Source of the DNA: Vibrio ulleungensis
Lineage (GTDB): Bacteria; Pseudomonadota; Gammaproteobacteria; Enterobacterales; Vibrionaceae
Direction: 5' to 3'
NCBI RefSeq assembly: GCF_016900875.1
Contig: NZ_JAFEUM010000006.1
Span: 124,001 to 188,000 of the forward strand
Length of the DNA: 64,000 bases
Part shown: piece by piece, positions 18,252 through 28,656 of the stretch
Layout of the letters: the number at the start of each line of letters is the position of its first letter
Numbering within the stretch: the stretch's first letter is position 1
Notes under the pieces: model-generated
Told to the model about the DNA's origin: nothing
The model's database searches: none
What the model saw: only the letters and a program-made list of their open reading frames with translations
Made by a program: the position numbers and the translations under genes

Positions 18252-19367
18252 ATGAAAAAAATAATTATCACTTCAAATACTAGTTGGTATTTGTATAACT
18301 TTAGAAAAAATACAATATTGGCACTACTAAATTCTGGTTACAGAGTTGTAGCCGTATCGCCTAGAGACGAATACTCAAATTTGCTAGTAGACCTTGGTGC
18401 TGAATTTCAACATATCGATATTGATCAAGGTGGAACTAACCCTTTCAATGACGGATTAACATTTATTAAGTTTATTGGCATTTACCTAGTGTTACGTCCA
18501 GATGTTGTTTTAAACTTCACACCCAAAAATAACATATATAGTACTTTATCAGCCAAGTTAGTCGGCGCTAAATCTATCAATAATATTGCTGGGCTTGGTA
18601 TGGTATTTATAAATGAAAATATTACGGCTAAGTTGGCTCGGTTCCTATATAAAGTGAGTCAACCTAAGGCACACAAAATATTTTTCCAGAATGAAGAAGA
18701 TAGAGCTCTATTTGAAAAATATAAACTAGCGCCAATGGATATTACTGACAGAGTTCCTGGCTCTGGAGCAGATCTCTCACGCTTTTCGATTACTGAAAGT
18801 GACAACGATGGCTGTGTGCGTTTCTTACTTATTGCACGAATGCTTTATGATAAAGGGATTGGACACTATGTTGAAGCTGCACGTGAACTTAAATCGAAAT
18901 ATGGTTATAAAGTAGAGTTTCGTCTGCTTGGTTTTTTGGATGTAAACAACCCTTCCGCAGTATCAAAACAGGATATGCAGTGTTGGGTCGATGAAGGGAT
19001 TGTAAATTATTTGGGTGTCTCTGACACGGTAGAAAAAGAAATAGGTAAAGTCGATTGTATGGTACTTCCTTCGTTTTATAGAGAGGGAGTTCCAAAATCA
19101 CTTTTAGAGGCTTGTGCCATGGGCAAGCCTATCGTAACGACTGATAATGTTGGTTGTCGAGAGACTGTGGATGATGGCAATAATGGATACCTCTGTGAGC
19201 CACGTAGTACTGAAGATTTGATCGGCAAGCTAGATAGAATGATAAATCTCACTCACTCCCAACGCCTTGAAATGGGATTGAAAAGTCGGGAAAAGGTCGA
19301 GCAAGAGTTTGATGAGAAAATTGTTATCGACAAGTACTTAGACGCGGTGCGTTCCGCCCTAACTTGA
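18252..19367 (+). CDS. GT4-family glycosyltransferase
   Basis: This 371-residue GT-B enzyme begins MKKIIITSNTSWYLYNFRKN, typical of GT4 enzymes of the PglA/WbnK kind. It has a Rossmann-like N domain (RPDVVLNFTPKNNIYSTLSA), a GSGADLSRF linker (about 176-184), FLLIARMLYDKGIGHYVEAA (about 195-214) and EGVPKSLLEACAMGKPIV (about 277-294), which contains the EX7E motif. It is full length. It would transfer a hexose or N-acetylhexosamine to the repeat unit. It is the last intact gene of the rightward block and is separated from wzy by a 446-base gap. Confidence 0.87.
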   Translation: MKKIIITSNTSWYLYNFRKNTILALLNSGYRVVAVSPRDEYSNLLVDLGAEFQHIDIDQGGTNPFNDGLTFIKFIGIYLVLRPDVVLNFTPKNNIYSTLSAKLVGAKSINNIAGLGMVFINENITAKLARFLYKVSQPKAHKIFFQNEEDRALFEKYKLAPMDITDRVPGSGADLSRFSITESDNDGCVRFLLIARMLYDKGIGHYVEAARELKSKYGYKVEFRLLGFLDVNNPSAVSKQDMQCWVDEGIVNYLGVSDTVEKEIGKVDCMVLPSFYREGVPKSLLEACAMGKPIVTTDNVGCRETVDDGNNGYLCEPRSTEDLIGKLDRMINLTHSQRLEMGLKSREKVEQEFDEKIVIDKYLDAVRSALT

Positions 19368-19625
19368 CCGCTGAGGAATTAATTGTGACGGACGCACAAC
19401 CCTAGCGCTATTAAACGTTCGCGGTTAAATATCAACTATCGCCAAAATAGTTGCTCGGGTACTTGATAAAAGTGCTATTTAGTCAGCGTGGAGGTACATC
19501 CAAAATTGTGCTGGAGTACGAATAGGGTCCATTCACTTACATTGGAGCTTTCACCAATACAAATGGCAGTGTTGGTAGTGCCCTTCATTAAGTGATGGTT
19601 ATTTGAGCGCTGATTGTTCAACGGT
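19368..19625. other. Intergenic stretch before the IS3 remnant
   Basis: No open frame, promoter or terminator is recognised in these 258 bases. The stretch marks the end of the intact rightward operon and the beginning of the mosaic scar. It may contain unrecognised pieces of mobile elements. Confidence 0.4.
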
Positions 19626-20090
<465 letters not shown>

Positions 20091-20094
20091 AACT

Positions 20095-20277
20095 CTACTT
20101 TTCTTCGTTAATTTGAAAGTTCCATGGCATGAGATCCGACACCTCTTTTGCTGATGTTGCCCATACGTCATAATGGCTGCAATAACTATAGGGTTGTTGG
20201 GTTGGGCACTTTTTCGCAAGCGGAATTTCTTTTAGAAAAACGAAGGGTCGATTCACGCTGCCTTTGATGTTTGTCAC
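20095..20277 (-). pseudogene. Possible gene remnant of unknown origin, 60 codons
   Basis: A short leftward frame with a GTG start encodes a peptide with a protein-like composition, including NRPFVFLKEIPLAKKC and EVSDLMPWNFQIN. I do not recognise the family. It lies against the broken end of the IS3 fragment and 110 bases before the damaged ugd, so it may be the 3' end of another truncated mobile or polysaccharide gene. No ribosome binding site is evident. Confidence 0.3.
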
Positions 20278-20386
20278 GACTAATCATAGTTGTAATAATT
20301 TATTGCATATATTAATTATCACATAATAAGAGTGCTAGGCACCGTGGTGTCCTGGCTTTTTATACTATTCAGTAGGCTAAACCATA

Positions 20387-21552
20387 ATGAAAATTGCAAT
20401 TGCTAGAACAGGCTACGTCGGCCTGTCTAATGCCATGCTATTGGCGCATAACCACGATGTTATCGCGGTAGATATTATCCCAGAAAAAGTGGATATGCTG
20501 AACAATCGTCAGTCTCCTATTGTGGATGCTGAAATATCGGATTTTCTAGCTAATAAGCAGATTAGCTTTGAAGCGACGTTAGATAAACACTACGCCTATC
20601 AAGACGCAGAGTATGTGGTGATTGCTACGCCTACCGATTATGACGTTGAAACGAACTACTTTAATACCTCTTCTGTAGAAGCCGTCATTGAAGACGTGAT
20701 GGCGATTAATCCCCATCAGTAATGGTGATTAAATCTACTGTGCCAGTGGGTTATACGGCTCGAATTAAGCAAGAGCTGGGTTGTGAGAACTTGATGTTTT
20801 CGCCGGAATTCTTGCGAGTAGGTCGCGCGCTTTATGACCACTTACACCCTTCACGTATTATTGTCGGTGAACGCAGTGAACGTGCCAAGGTATTTGCTGA
20901 CCTGTTAGTTGAAGGCGCGGTTAAAGACGATAGTGAAGTACTGTTTACTGACTCGACTGAAGCCGAAGCGGTAAAGCTGTTTTCTAACACTTATCTCGCC
21001 TTGCGCGTGGCTTATTTCAACGAACTAGATACCTACGCGGAAACTCACGGACTCGATGCTCGTCAAATCATCGAAGGAGTAGGCTTAGATCCTCGTATCG
21101 GTTCTCACTATAACAATCCATCATTTGGTTACGGTGGTTACTGCTTACCGAAAGACACCAAACAGCTTCGTGCCAACTACGCGGACGTACCCAATGAAAT
21201 CATTGGTGCGATTTTGGATGCCAATACTACCTGTAAAAACTTTATTGCCGATTCCATTATCAAGCGTAATCCACAGCGGGTGGGTATCTACCGCTTAATC
21301 ATGAAGGCCGGCTCTGATAACTTTCGCGCATCTTCAATACAGGGGATCATGAAGCGTTTAAAAGCGAAAGGTATTGAGGTGGTGGTTTACGAGCCAGTGC
21401 TGCAAGAAAGTGAGTTTTTCCATTCACAAGTGATGAAGAACTTAGATGAGTTTAAAGCATCGTGTGATGTGATTGTATCAAACCGTATGGTGGATGAGAT
21501 CCGCGATGTGGCTGATAAAGTTTACACACGCGATTTGTTTGGTTCAGATTAA
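20387..21552 (+). pseudogene. ugd: UDP-glucose 6-dehydrogenase, frameshifted
   Basis: Two adjacent rightward frames, 20387-20722 and 20722-21552, together give one Ugd protein of about 388 residues. The first ends [19 protein letters not shown]; the second continues [20 protein letters not shown]. In normal Ugd these are contiguous, so one base is missing (or two extra) near 20715-20722. The dinucleotide-binding loop GTGYVG reads RTGYVG, replacing the first essential Gly by Arg at residue 7. The catalytic Cys is still present in [15 protein letters not shown]. Intact Ugd oxidises UDP-glucose to UDP-glucuronate, the substrate of the epimerase encoded next. Ribosomal slippage or restart at the overlapping ATG is possible, but the Gly7Arg change argues against activity. 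Confidence 0.88.
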
Positions 21553-21654
21553 TATCATCTTTGGATCAGGGTAAGCTAACTCATCAGGTTAGAAGTCTAC
21601 ACACAGGCATAGCCACTTACTCTGACTTCAAAGCAAGACAGTTAGGATTTGTTT

Positions 21655-22659
21655 ATGAAATATTTAGTCACTGGTGCTGCTGGTTTTGTTGGCAGTGCGG
21701 TTGTTGAAAGGTTAACGGCGGCGGGGCATGACATCGTTGGCGTGGATAATATCAACGATTATTACGATGTAAATTTAAAACACGCGCGTTTAAAGCGTAT
21801 TGAGCATGATAACTTTAGACTAATCATTCTCGATATTGCTGATCGCGACGCGGTTAAACAGCTATTTGAAGATGAACATTTTGATCGTGTGATTCATTTA
21901 GCGGCGCAAGCAGGGGTTCGTTATTCAATCGAAAACCCTCATGCTTACGCAGATTCAAACCTTGTAGGACATCTCAATATTTTAGAAGGGTGTCGACAGA
22001 CCAATGTAAAACACCTTGTTTATGCGTCTTCAAGCTCGGTTTACGGCTTGAATGCAAAAACGCCATTTGCTACTACAGACAGTGTTGACCATCCTGTTTC
22101 GCTTTATGCGGCGACAAAAAAATCTAACGAGTTGATGGCGCACAGTTACTCGCATCTTTACGACATTCCAACCACAGGTCTACGTTTCTTTACTGTCTAC
22201 GGCAGTTGGGGACGTCCTGATATGGCACCGTTCATCTTTACTAAAAAGATCTTAGACGGTGACACTATTGATATTAATAACAATGGCGATATGTGGCGTG
22301 ACTTTACTCATATTGACGACATTGTGGAAGGTGTTGTGCGTATCGCTGATGTGATACCTACCAAGAACAAAGAGTGGACGGTAGAAACGGGCTCGCCTGC
22401 AACCAGTTCTGCGCCTTACTCGGTTTACAACATCGGCCATGGCTCGCCAATTAACCTAATGGGCTTTGTGAAAGCGATTGAAGATGAACTGGGTATCGTA
22501 GCGAAGAAAATTTTCCGCGAGATGCAACCTGGCGATGTTTATCAAACGTATGCTGATGTGAATGATCTGTTTGAGGCAACGGGTTATAAGCCGCGAGTGT
22601 CTGTTAAAGAAGGTGTTGCAGAGTTTGTACAGTGGTATCGTGAGTTCTACAATAAATAG
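21655..22659 (+). CDS. UDP-glucuronate 4-epimerase (extended SDR)
   Basis: From the ATG at 21655 (AGGA lies about 8 bases upstream) the protein has 334 residues, the standard length of bacterial GalE-like UDP-GlcA epimerases. It shows GAAGFVGS (about 7-14), HLAAQAGVRYSIENP (about 82-96), ASSSSVYG with the catalytic Ser, YAATK (YxxxK) and RFFTVYGSWGRPDMA, the signature of UDP-glucuronate rather than UDP-glucose epimerases. It would make UDP-galacturonate. Its substrate should come from ugd, but the copy next to it is broken, so activity depends on another ugd elsewhere. It may be a leftover of an older polysaccharide locus. Confidence 0.87.
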   Translation: MKYLVTGAAGFVGSAVVERLTAAGHDIVGVDNINDYYDVNLKHARLKRIEHDNFRLIILDIADRDAVKQLFEDEHFDRVIHLAAQAGVRYSIENPHAYADSNLVGHLNILEGCRQTNVKHLVYASSSSVYGLNAKTPFATTDSVDHPVSLYAATKKSNELMAHSYSHLYDIPTTGLRFFTVYGSWGRPDMAPFIFTKKILDGDTIDINNNGDMWRDFTHIDDIVEGVVRIADVIPTKNKEWTVETGSPATSSAPYSVYNIGHGSPINLMGFVKAIEDELGIVAKKIFREMQPGDVYQTYADVNDLFEATGYKPRVSVKEGVAEFVQWYREFYNK

Positions 22660-22720
22660 AATAGCGATACGCCTAAGTATACTTAGTCTGCAAGTGATAC
22701 GTGTCTCAAAAGGCGAGAAC

Positions 22721-22755
22721 CTAGCCAGAAACTATCTCATTGAGTTTCTGGCTAG
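22721..22755. terminator. Perfect 13-bp hairpin between convergent genes
   Basis: CTAGCCAGAAACT (22721-22733) and AGTTTCTGGCTAG (22743-22755) form a perfect 13-bp stem with a 9-base loop. It lies between the rightward epimerase gene and the leftward truncated dehydratase copy. There is no uninterrupted T-run, though the rightward flank contains scattered T-rich sequence. It may act as a bidirectional terminator or mark a junction of the cassette. Confidence 0.5.
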
Positions 22756-22785
22756 CACGCTTTGTTGGTTTTCTTACGCTGAGTT

Positions 22786-24233
22786 CTAGTGAGTCCATCA
22801 AGGACTAGAGCAACGTCCCTTTTAATTTTGGCAGCGCTCACCACACATTCGTTACTGTTCGAAATCCCCCAATAGACTTCCATATCAACGAAAATCGCCA
22901 ATTGTATTCGTTTACTTTTGCAACCAGACAAGGTCCCCAATATTACTAGACGGCGCAAACCCTGTTGGCGCTGTTAGCATCAGGCTGCGCAACTCTTCTT
23001 GGTCATAGCGCTCGGCACATTGTTGTATAGCATCCAGCAGTTGAGCGTACTCAGCTTGCTTCATCGATACTTCGTGTGCAGTCATGATGCGATCGTGCGA
23101 CGTTTCACTTACCGAGTCACCGATGAGCAGCTCTTCGTAGAGCTTTTCTCCGGGTCTTAAGCCGGAGTAATGAATTTCTATATCACCTTCTGGATTATGT
23201 TGATCTCTTACTTCCAATCCAGATAAGTGAATTAGGTTTTTTGCTAAATCCGAAATTCTGACCGGCTCTCCCATATCCAGTACAAACACGTCCCCACCTT
23301 TGCCCATTGCACCTGCTTGAATTACCAGCTGGGCGGCTTCGGGGATGGTCATGAAATACCGAATAATGACCTTGTGAGTAACGGTGACGGGGCCACCATT
23401 GGCGATCTGCGACTTAAATAGGGGAATAACCGACCCTGACGATCCAAGTACATTGCCAAATCTAACCATGGAGAACAAGGTATTGTGCTCTGTTTGATAG
23501 CCCTGAGATAATGCCTGTAAGCCTAATTCGGCTAAACGCTTGGTTGTTCCCATAACGTTGGTTGGACGGACTGCTTTGTCGGTAGATATGAGCACAAACG
23601 AGGTTACATTGGCTTTGATTGCAGCGCAGGCGGTTCTATAGGTGCCCAGTACATTGTTTTGAACGCCTTCAATGGTATTAAACTCTACCAATGGGACATG
23701 CTTATACGCTGCCGCGTGGTAGATGGTATCTACGCTAAACGCTGACATTACTTGCGCCAATCGCGCTTCGTTTTGCACGTTTCCCATAACGGGTACAATA
23801 TTTACGTCTAAGTGTAACTGGCGAAGTTCGTGGTCAATCTTATAGAGAGAGAACTCTGAAATTTCGAATAAGATCAAAGTTGTGGGTTGCAGCTTTACAA
23901 TCTGTCTGCACAATTCGGACCCAATCGACCCGCCGGCACCAGTTACCATCACCGATTTACCGGCTATGTTTTTCATGAGTAATTGCTGGTTTGGCTCTAC
24001 AGGCTCGCGGCCAAGTAGATCTTCAATCGCCACCTCTTTGAGTTGGTCTATTTGAATATCGCCATTCACGATGTCCCCAAGGTTGAGGATAGTCATCACC
24101 TCAACAGGGTAGGCCGACAGGAGTTCAATTACCGATTTGCGCTCGGCTCGCGTTGCCGATGGCATCGCCAGCAGCACTTTTTCAATTTGTTGTTTTTCTA
24201 TAATGTGCGACAAATATTTGCGTCTAAATACGG
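22786..24233. repeat. Direct repeat copy 1 (about 1.45 kb), left border of rml cassette
   Basis: From CTAGTGAGTCCATCAAGG at 22786 to CGTCTAAATAC at about 24231 the sequence is nearly identical to 28649-30103, in the same orientation. It covers the 3' two thirds of a WbpM-type dehydratase gene plus 3' flanking DNA. Coding similarity is close to complete; the 3' flank is more diverged and has small indels. The two copies enclose rmlA-D-C-B. Confidence 0.93.
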
Positions 24234-24237
24234 TCAC
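22912..24237 (-). pseudogene. Truncated duplicate of WbpM-type nucleotide-sugar 4,6-dehydratase
   Basis: The leftward frame (441 codons from a weak GTG at 24237) matches the C-terminal 440 residues of the complete gene at 28753-30669 almost residue for residue. The membrane-spanning N-terminal 200 residues are missing; similarity stops abruptly at the VTVFRRKY position. The Rossmann loop TGAGGSIGSE and the STDKAVRPTNVMGTTKR active-site region are present. The conserved Asp of the HKDIIRYFM motif is Val here (codon at 23368-23370). Without its own promoter, N-terminus and this Asp it is probably not functional, though soluble family members of this shape (FlaA1/PseB type) do exist. Confidence 0.8.
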
Positions 24238-24594
24238 AACAGCATGGCTGTTAGTTAATGATACGTAAGTGATTAATGAAACGAAATACCAATATAGATC
24301 TAGCTGTTAATGTATGCGTCTTTTAGCGATACTATAAAGCAGAAGCAAAAACGTAATCACTGGGCTCAGATGCTCGAACAACAAAACAGCAAATGGCGAT
24401 CTATTAGTAGCGCATCATCATGAGCTCAATAATCAAACCTTTCACTAAGAATGGTTTAGCTGTTCAAGTCAGAATAAGGGACGCTTGTTGCGTCCTGCAT
24501 GCAAAGCCTTAGAGTGGAACTTGAACAACGAAGAGTGGTGGAGACGAGTGCAGGATGCCTGGTTATCCGCTGGCTTTTGGAGTGAATAAAAAAT
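24238..24594 (+). other. Leader region of the rmlA-D-C-B cassette
   Basis: No gene is seen in these 357 bases between the truncated dehydratase copy and rmlA. A small perfect hairpin GGACGC-TTGTT-GCGTCC lies at about 24479-24495. The promoter of the rml cassette should be here, but I find no convincing -35/-10 pair. Part may be mobile-element debris. Confidence 0.4.
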
Positions 24595-25464
24595 ATGAAA
24601 GGAATTGTTCTTGCTGGCGGTTCAGGCACGCGTCTGTACCCCATTACACGCGGAGTCTCTAAGCAGCTTCTGCCTCTTTACGATAAGCCTATGGTTTATT
24701 ATCCAATCTCAACGTTAATGCTCGCGGGCATCCGCGAAATTTTGATCATTACGACCCCAGAGGATAAAGAGAGCTTTGTCCGTCTACTGGGGGATGGCTC
24801 CGACTATGGCATCAAACTAGACTACGCCGTTCAGCCTAGTCCAGACGGTCTTGCCCAAGCTTTTTTGATTGGGGAAGAGTTTATTGGGGATGACAACTGC
24901 TGCTTAGTCTTGGGGGATAACATCTTCTATGGTCAACACTTTAGTGACGCGCTAAAGCGTGCAGCTAGCAAAAAGCAAGGCGCAACGGTATTTGGCTATC
25001 AGGTGAAAGACCCTGAGCGTTTTGGTGTTGTTGAATTTGACGACACCATGCGAGCCATTTCTATTGAAGAAAAACCAGCGCAGCCAAAATCTAACTATGC
25101 AGTGACCGGGCTGTATTTTTACGACAAGCGTGTTGTTGAGATGGCAAAGCAAGTCAAACCTTCTGAGCGCGGTGAGCTCGAAATCACCACGCTAAATGAA
25201 ATGTATTTGAATGACGGTCAATTGAATGTTGAGTTGTTGGGGCGTGGTTTTGCCTGGCTCGATACGGGTACTCATGAATCACTTCATCAAGCTTCTTCGT
25301 TCGTGCAAACGATCGAAAATGTTCAAGGGTTAAAAGTCGCTTGTTTAGAAGAGATCGCCTTCAATAATGGTTGGTTGTCCAAAGAAGAGCTAACCCGTCT
25401 CGCACAACCGATGATGAAGAACGACTATGGTCAGTATTTAATGCGATTAGTAAAGGACTCCTAA
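24595..25464 (+). CDS. rmlA: Glucose-1-phosphate thymidylyltransferase (cassette copy)
   Basis: This 289-residue protein begins [20 protein letters not shown], the nucleotide-binding signature of RmlA, and continues with [20 protein letters not shown] and [10 protein letters not shown] (about 104-113). [20 protein letters not shown] and [13 protein letters not shown] supply substrate-binding residues. It makes dTDP-glucose from glucose-1-phosphate and dTTP, the first step to dTDP-L-rhamnose. rmlD follows after 2 bases, and rmlC and rmlB complete the set. A second, distinct rmlA lies at 43789-44655 in the leftward locus, so the strain has two independently inherited copies. Confidence 0.97.
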   Translation: MKGIVLAGGSGTRLYPITRGVSKQLLPLYDKPMVYYPISTLMLAGIREILIITTPEDKESFVRLLGDGSDYGIKLDYAVQPSPDGLAQAFLIGEEFIGDDNCCLVLGDNIFYGQHFSDALKRAASKKQGATVFGYQVKDPERFGVVEFDDTMRAISIEEKPAQPKSNYAVTGLYFYDKRVVEMAKQVKPSERGELEITTLNEMYLNDGQLNVELLGRGFAWLDTGTHESLHQASSFVQTIENVQGLKVACLEEIAFNNGWLSKEELTRLAQPMMKNDYGQYLMRLVKDS

Positions 25465-25466
25465 CA

Positions 25467-26339
25467 ATGCGGGTATTAGTAACAGGGTGTAATGGGCAAG
25501 TAGGACGTTGTCTGGTTAACCAACTTGCCAATAAGGCCGAGTTGTTGGCGGTCGATAGATCTGAACTCGATATTACACATCGTGACGCTGTTTTTGACTT
25601 GGTAAACGAGTTCCAACCCGACTACGTGATTAATGCAGCAGCACATACCGCTGTCGACAAAGCCGAACAAGAGCCGGACCTTTGTTATGCGGTCAATCGT
25701 GATGGCCCTCAATTTTTAGCGCAGGCAGCCAAATCTATAGATGCAACGATTTTGCACATTTCTACAGACTATGTTTTTTCAGGAAACAAAAGTAAGCCGT
25801 ACGAAGAAGGGGATGAAACTGGGCCGCTCGGGGTTTACGGAGATACTAAGCTTGCAGGTGAGTTGGCGCTGGCTAAGGCCAATGAAAAACACATTGTTCT
25901 AAGAACGGCTTGGGTGTTTGGAGAGCATGGTAACAACTTTGTAAAAACTATGCTTAGAGTTGGCGCATCTAGAGACAGTTTGACTATCGTTGGCGACCAA
26001 GTTGGCGGCCCCACGTATGCGGGCGACATTGCGGCGGCGTTAATTCGAATTATTGAGGTTATTGAGCAAAAGGGCGAAGTGGATTGGGGTGTTTATCACT
26101 TTTCGGGTGCGCCTCACGTGAGCTGGTATGAATTTGCGAGAGAAATTTTTAAAGGTGCAGAAGCCGCTAATGTGTTAACGGCACCTCAATTAACGCCAAT
26201 ACCAACAAGTGCTTACCCCACGCCGGCTAAGAGGCCTATAAACTCGCGCTTGGATTGCTCAAAAATTTCAGCCAATTTTGGGATAGCGCCAAGTAACTGG
26301 ACTCGCGCATTAAAAAACATTCAAGAGTATAAGTCATAA
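25467..26339 (+). CDS. rmlD: dTDP-4-dehydrorhamnose reductase
   Basis: Starting at the ATG at 25467, two bases after the rmlA stop, gives 290 residues, the usual size. The N-terminus MRVLVTGCNGQVGRCLVNQL holds the Rossmann loop, followed by DYVINAAAHTAVDKAE (about 62-77), STDYVFSG and YGDTKLAGE with the YxxxK pair (about 127-131). KRPINSRLDCSK near the C-terminus is the typical RmlD end. It reduces dTDP-4-dehydro-L-rhamnose to dTDP-L-rhamnose. The longer upstream frame lies within rmlA and is rejected. Confidence 0.95.
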   Translation: MRVLVTGCNGQVGRCLVNQLANKAELLAVDRSELDITHRDAVFDLVNEFQPDYVINAAAHTAVDKAEQEPDLCYAVNRDGPQFLAQAAKSIDATILHISTDYVFSGNKSKPYEEGDETGPLGVYGDTKLAGELALAKANEKHIVLRTAWVFGEHGNNFVKTMLRVGASRDSLTIVGDQVGGPTYAGDIAAALIRIIEVIEQKGEVDWGVYHFSGAPHVSWYEFAREIFKGAEAANVLTAPQLTPIPTSAYPTPAKRPINSRLDCSKISANFGIAPSNWTRALKNIQEYKS

Positions 26340-26341
26340 TT

Positions 26342-26893
26342 ATGAAAGTCATTGATACTAAAATTCCAGATGTAAAAATTATAGAGCCAAGTGTATTTGG
26401 TGATGAACGCGGCTTCTTTATGGAGACCTGGCAACAGAAAAAATTTGAAGACTTAGTGACAGGAAAGCCGACTTGGTTTGTTCAAGATAATCACTCCAAG
26501 TCTAATAAAGGCACGCTTAGGGGATTGCATTATCAAACAAAGAATACGCAAGGAAAACTTGTACGGGTCATTTCTGGCGAAGTCTTTGATGTTGCCGTAG
26601 ATATTCGCCAGGGTTCGCCAACCTTTGGTCAGTGGGTAGGCGAGTTCCTTTCCGCCGAGAATAAGCGTCAATTGTGGGTTCCAGAAGGGTTTGCCCATGG
26701 TTTTTATGTGACCAGCGAAGAGGCTGAGTTTGTTTATAAATGCACTGACTATTACAATCCCAAATACGAAGTTTCTATTTTGTGGAACGATACAGAGTTA
26801 GCGATCGACTGGCCAATTACTGACCATGGACAACCAAATACCTCATTAAAAGATTCTCATGGTCAAAAATTTGTAGATATCACACCAATTTAG
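26342..26893 (+). CDS. rmlC: dTDP-4-dehydrorhamnose 3,5-epimerase
   Basis: This 183-residue cupin-fold enzyme contains GDERGFFMETW (about 20-30), DNHSKSNKGTLRGLHYQ with the catalytic His (about 48-64), KLVRVISGEVFDVAVDIR (about 71-88), WVPEGFAHGFYV (about 117-128) and YKCTDYYNP with the active-site Tyr (about 137-145). All match RmlC. It epimerises dTDP-4-dehydro-6-deoxyglucose at C3 and C5. It begins two bases after rmlD. A 183-base gap then separates it from rmlB. Confidence 0.96.
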   Translation: MKVIDTKIPDVKIIEPSVFGDERGFFMETWQQKKFEDLVTGKPTWFVQDNHSKSNKGTLRGLHYQTKNTQGKLVRVISGEVFDVAVDIRQGSPTFGQWVGEFLSAENKRQLWVPEGFAHGFYVTSEEAEFVYKCTDYYNPKYEVSILWNDTELAIDWPITDHGQPNTSLKDSHGQKFVDITPI

Positions 26894-27076
26894 ATTGGAT
26901 TACAGCCGCCGCAGGTGGGAATGCGTACAAACTCTCTTTTGGCAAAGAGATCGCATGTATTTGGGCATTTACTAAAGGTATTGTTAATTGCTCACGTGAA
27001 GACACCTGTTGTGTCAGCGGCACACTAACTGATATTAATACTTCTAACACCTATTTATGGCCAGAGACATTTAAAC

Positions 27077-28156
27077 ATGAAAATTTTAATCACAGGCGGA
27101 GCCGGATTTATTGGCTCTGCTGTTGTACGTCACGTCATCGAAAATACTCGCGATAGCGTTATTAATGTAGATAAATTGACCTACGCTGGCAATTTAGAAT
27201 CGCTTACCGATGTCGCATCCAACGAGCGTTATTCATTTGAACAAGTCGATATTTGTGACCGCACCGAATTAGACAGAGTTTTCGCGCAGCATCAACCTGA
27301 TGCTGTTATGCATCTTGCAGCCGAATCTCACGTGGATCGGTCAATTGACGGTCCTGCCGCTTTTATCGAAACCAATATTGTGGGAACCTACACGCTGCTT
27401 GAGGCGACTCGCTGTTACTGGAATACCTTGCCAGAGACGGCAAAGCAAATGTTTCGCTTCCATCATATTTCTACTGACGAAGTGTACGGTGACTTAGAAG
27501 GTACCGACGATCTGTTTACAGAAACGACCTCCTACCAACCATCCAGCCCTTATTCAGCCTCTAAAGCCTCAAGTGACCACTTGGTTCGGGCATGGCTTCG
27601 CACCTATGGCCTTCCGACTATTGTGACCAATTGCTCAAATAACTATGGCCCGTATCATTTCCCCGAAAAACTCATTCCATTAATGATTTTGAATGCGATC
27701 TCTGGCAAAGCGCTGCCTGTATACGGTGATGGTATGCAAATTCGTGATTGGCTGTTTGTCGAAGATCACGCTCGAGCACTGTACAAAGTTGTAAAGGAAG
27801 GTGAGGTTGGAGAAACCTACAACATTGGTGGCCATAACGAGAAAGCGAATATAGACGTTGTGAAGAGCATTTGTGCGATTCTTGAAGAGCTGGTACCCGA
27901 CAATCCTCATTCGCGCTCAGGCGGCAATCTTGGTGGCTTCGAGTCTCTCATTACCTATGTAACCGACCGTCCAGGGCACGATGTACGTTACGCCATAGAT
28001 GCTTCAAAGATTGAGCGTGAATTAGCTTGGACACCTGAGGAAACGTTTGAGTCTGGGATCCGCAAAACTGTGGAATGGTACCTTAATAATAAGCCGTGGT
28101 GGCGTAGAGTGCTTGATGGCTCATACGCAGGCGAGCGGTTAGGCGTGAGTAAATAA
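27077..28156 (+). CDS. rmlB: dTDP-glucose 4,6-dehydratase (cassette copy)
   Basis: This 359-residue extended SDR has [15 protein letters not shown] (about 7-21), [15 protein letters not shown] (about 82-96), [13 protein letters not shown] with the Asp-Glu pair (about 132-144), [15 protein letters not shown] with YxxxK (about 160-174) and [17 protein letters not shown]. It converts dTDP-glucose to dTDP-4-keto-6-deoxyglucose. The order rmlA-D-C-B differs from the common B-D-A-C. A second rmlB lies at 44734-45792. The gene closes the cassette; mobile-element debris follows before the second direct repeat. Confidence 0.97.
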   Translation: MKILITGGAGFIGSAVVRHVIENTRDSVINVDKLTYAGNLESLTDVASNERYSFEQVDICDRTELDRVFAQHQPDAVMHLAAESHVDRSIDGPAAFIETNIVGTYTLLEATRCYWNTLPETAKQMFRFHHISTDEVYGDLEGTDDLFTETTSYQPSSPYSASKASSDHLVRAWLRTYGLPTIVTNCSNNYGPYHFPEKLIPLMILNAISGKALPVYGDGMQIRDWLFVEDHARALYKVVKEGEVGETYNIGGHNEKANIDVVKSICAILEELVPDNPHSRSGGNLGGFESLITYVTDRPGHDVRYAIDASKIERELAWTPEETFESGIRKTVEWYLNNKPWWRRVLDGSYAGERLGVSK

Positions 28157-28383
28157 TATGAACGGAATTGAGTTTGCTAGGGCAAGACCGCGACAATTTT
28201 TCAATATCCGTTTGTTGCCAACGGCTTGATCCCCAATGTGTTCTGCAGTGGCTAGTTGGCTAAAGTGATTAACCCGTCATTCCGCATCCGATTCAGGAAT
28301 TAAAATAGTGTGATCCAGTGATCATTTACAGATGGTAGTGGCACAGACCTCTTGACCGCGATCCCCTGTTTTGAACACTGCTT
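28157..28383 (+). other. Gap after rmlB, probable mobile-element debris
   Basis: No intact gene is seen. Just before the transposase fragment, a neighbouring frame reads VGLPGIIDR (about 28394-28420), which would join the transposase frame in an intact element, so a frameshift lies here. The rest is not recognised. Confidence 0.4.
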
Positions 28384-28656
28384 TCTGCCATGAAGTCGGT
28401 TTACCAGGCATTATTGATCGCATCATTTCCAAAATACTCGGATCACAACGTCTCACATCGCGACGCAGCATTAGCAATGATTCTGAACGGCCTTGGCTTT
28501 CACAGCAGAACGCTGCATATGTTCTCTGACTTCTTCGAGACGAAGCCTGTTGCCAAGTTACTCGCTAAAGACATTGAAGCGCACCATTTTACTGACGATG
28601 TACTCGGGCGTACGTTAGATGCTTTATATGGTTTTTCTATGGTGAGTGCTAGTTAG
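28384..28656 (+). pseudogene. N-terminal fragment of an IS1634-like transposase (DUF4277 type)
   Basis: An 88-codon frame contains AALAMILNGLGFHSRTLHMF followed by FFETKPVAKLLAKDI and DDVLGRTLDALYGF. This pattern is the conserved N-terminal domain of IS1634-family (IS4 superfamily) transposases, whose full proteins exceed 500 residues. A frameshift near 28420 separates it from VGLPGIIDR, and the catalytic domain is absent; the frame runs straight into the second direct repeat at 28649. It shows that this border was formed next to, or through, an insertion element. Confidence 0.72.

Noticed and set aside
26894..27076. Gap between rmlC and rmlB shows an open frame of about 60 codons with a protein-like composition
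   Set aside because: It has no start codon with a ribosome binding site, runs into rmlB in another frame, and an open frame of this length is expected by chance fairly often. I recognise no family.
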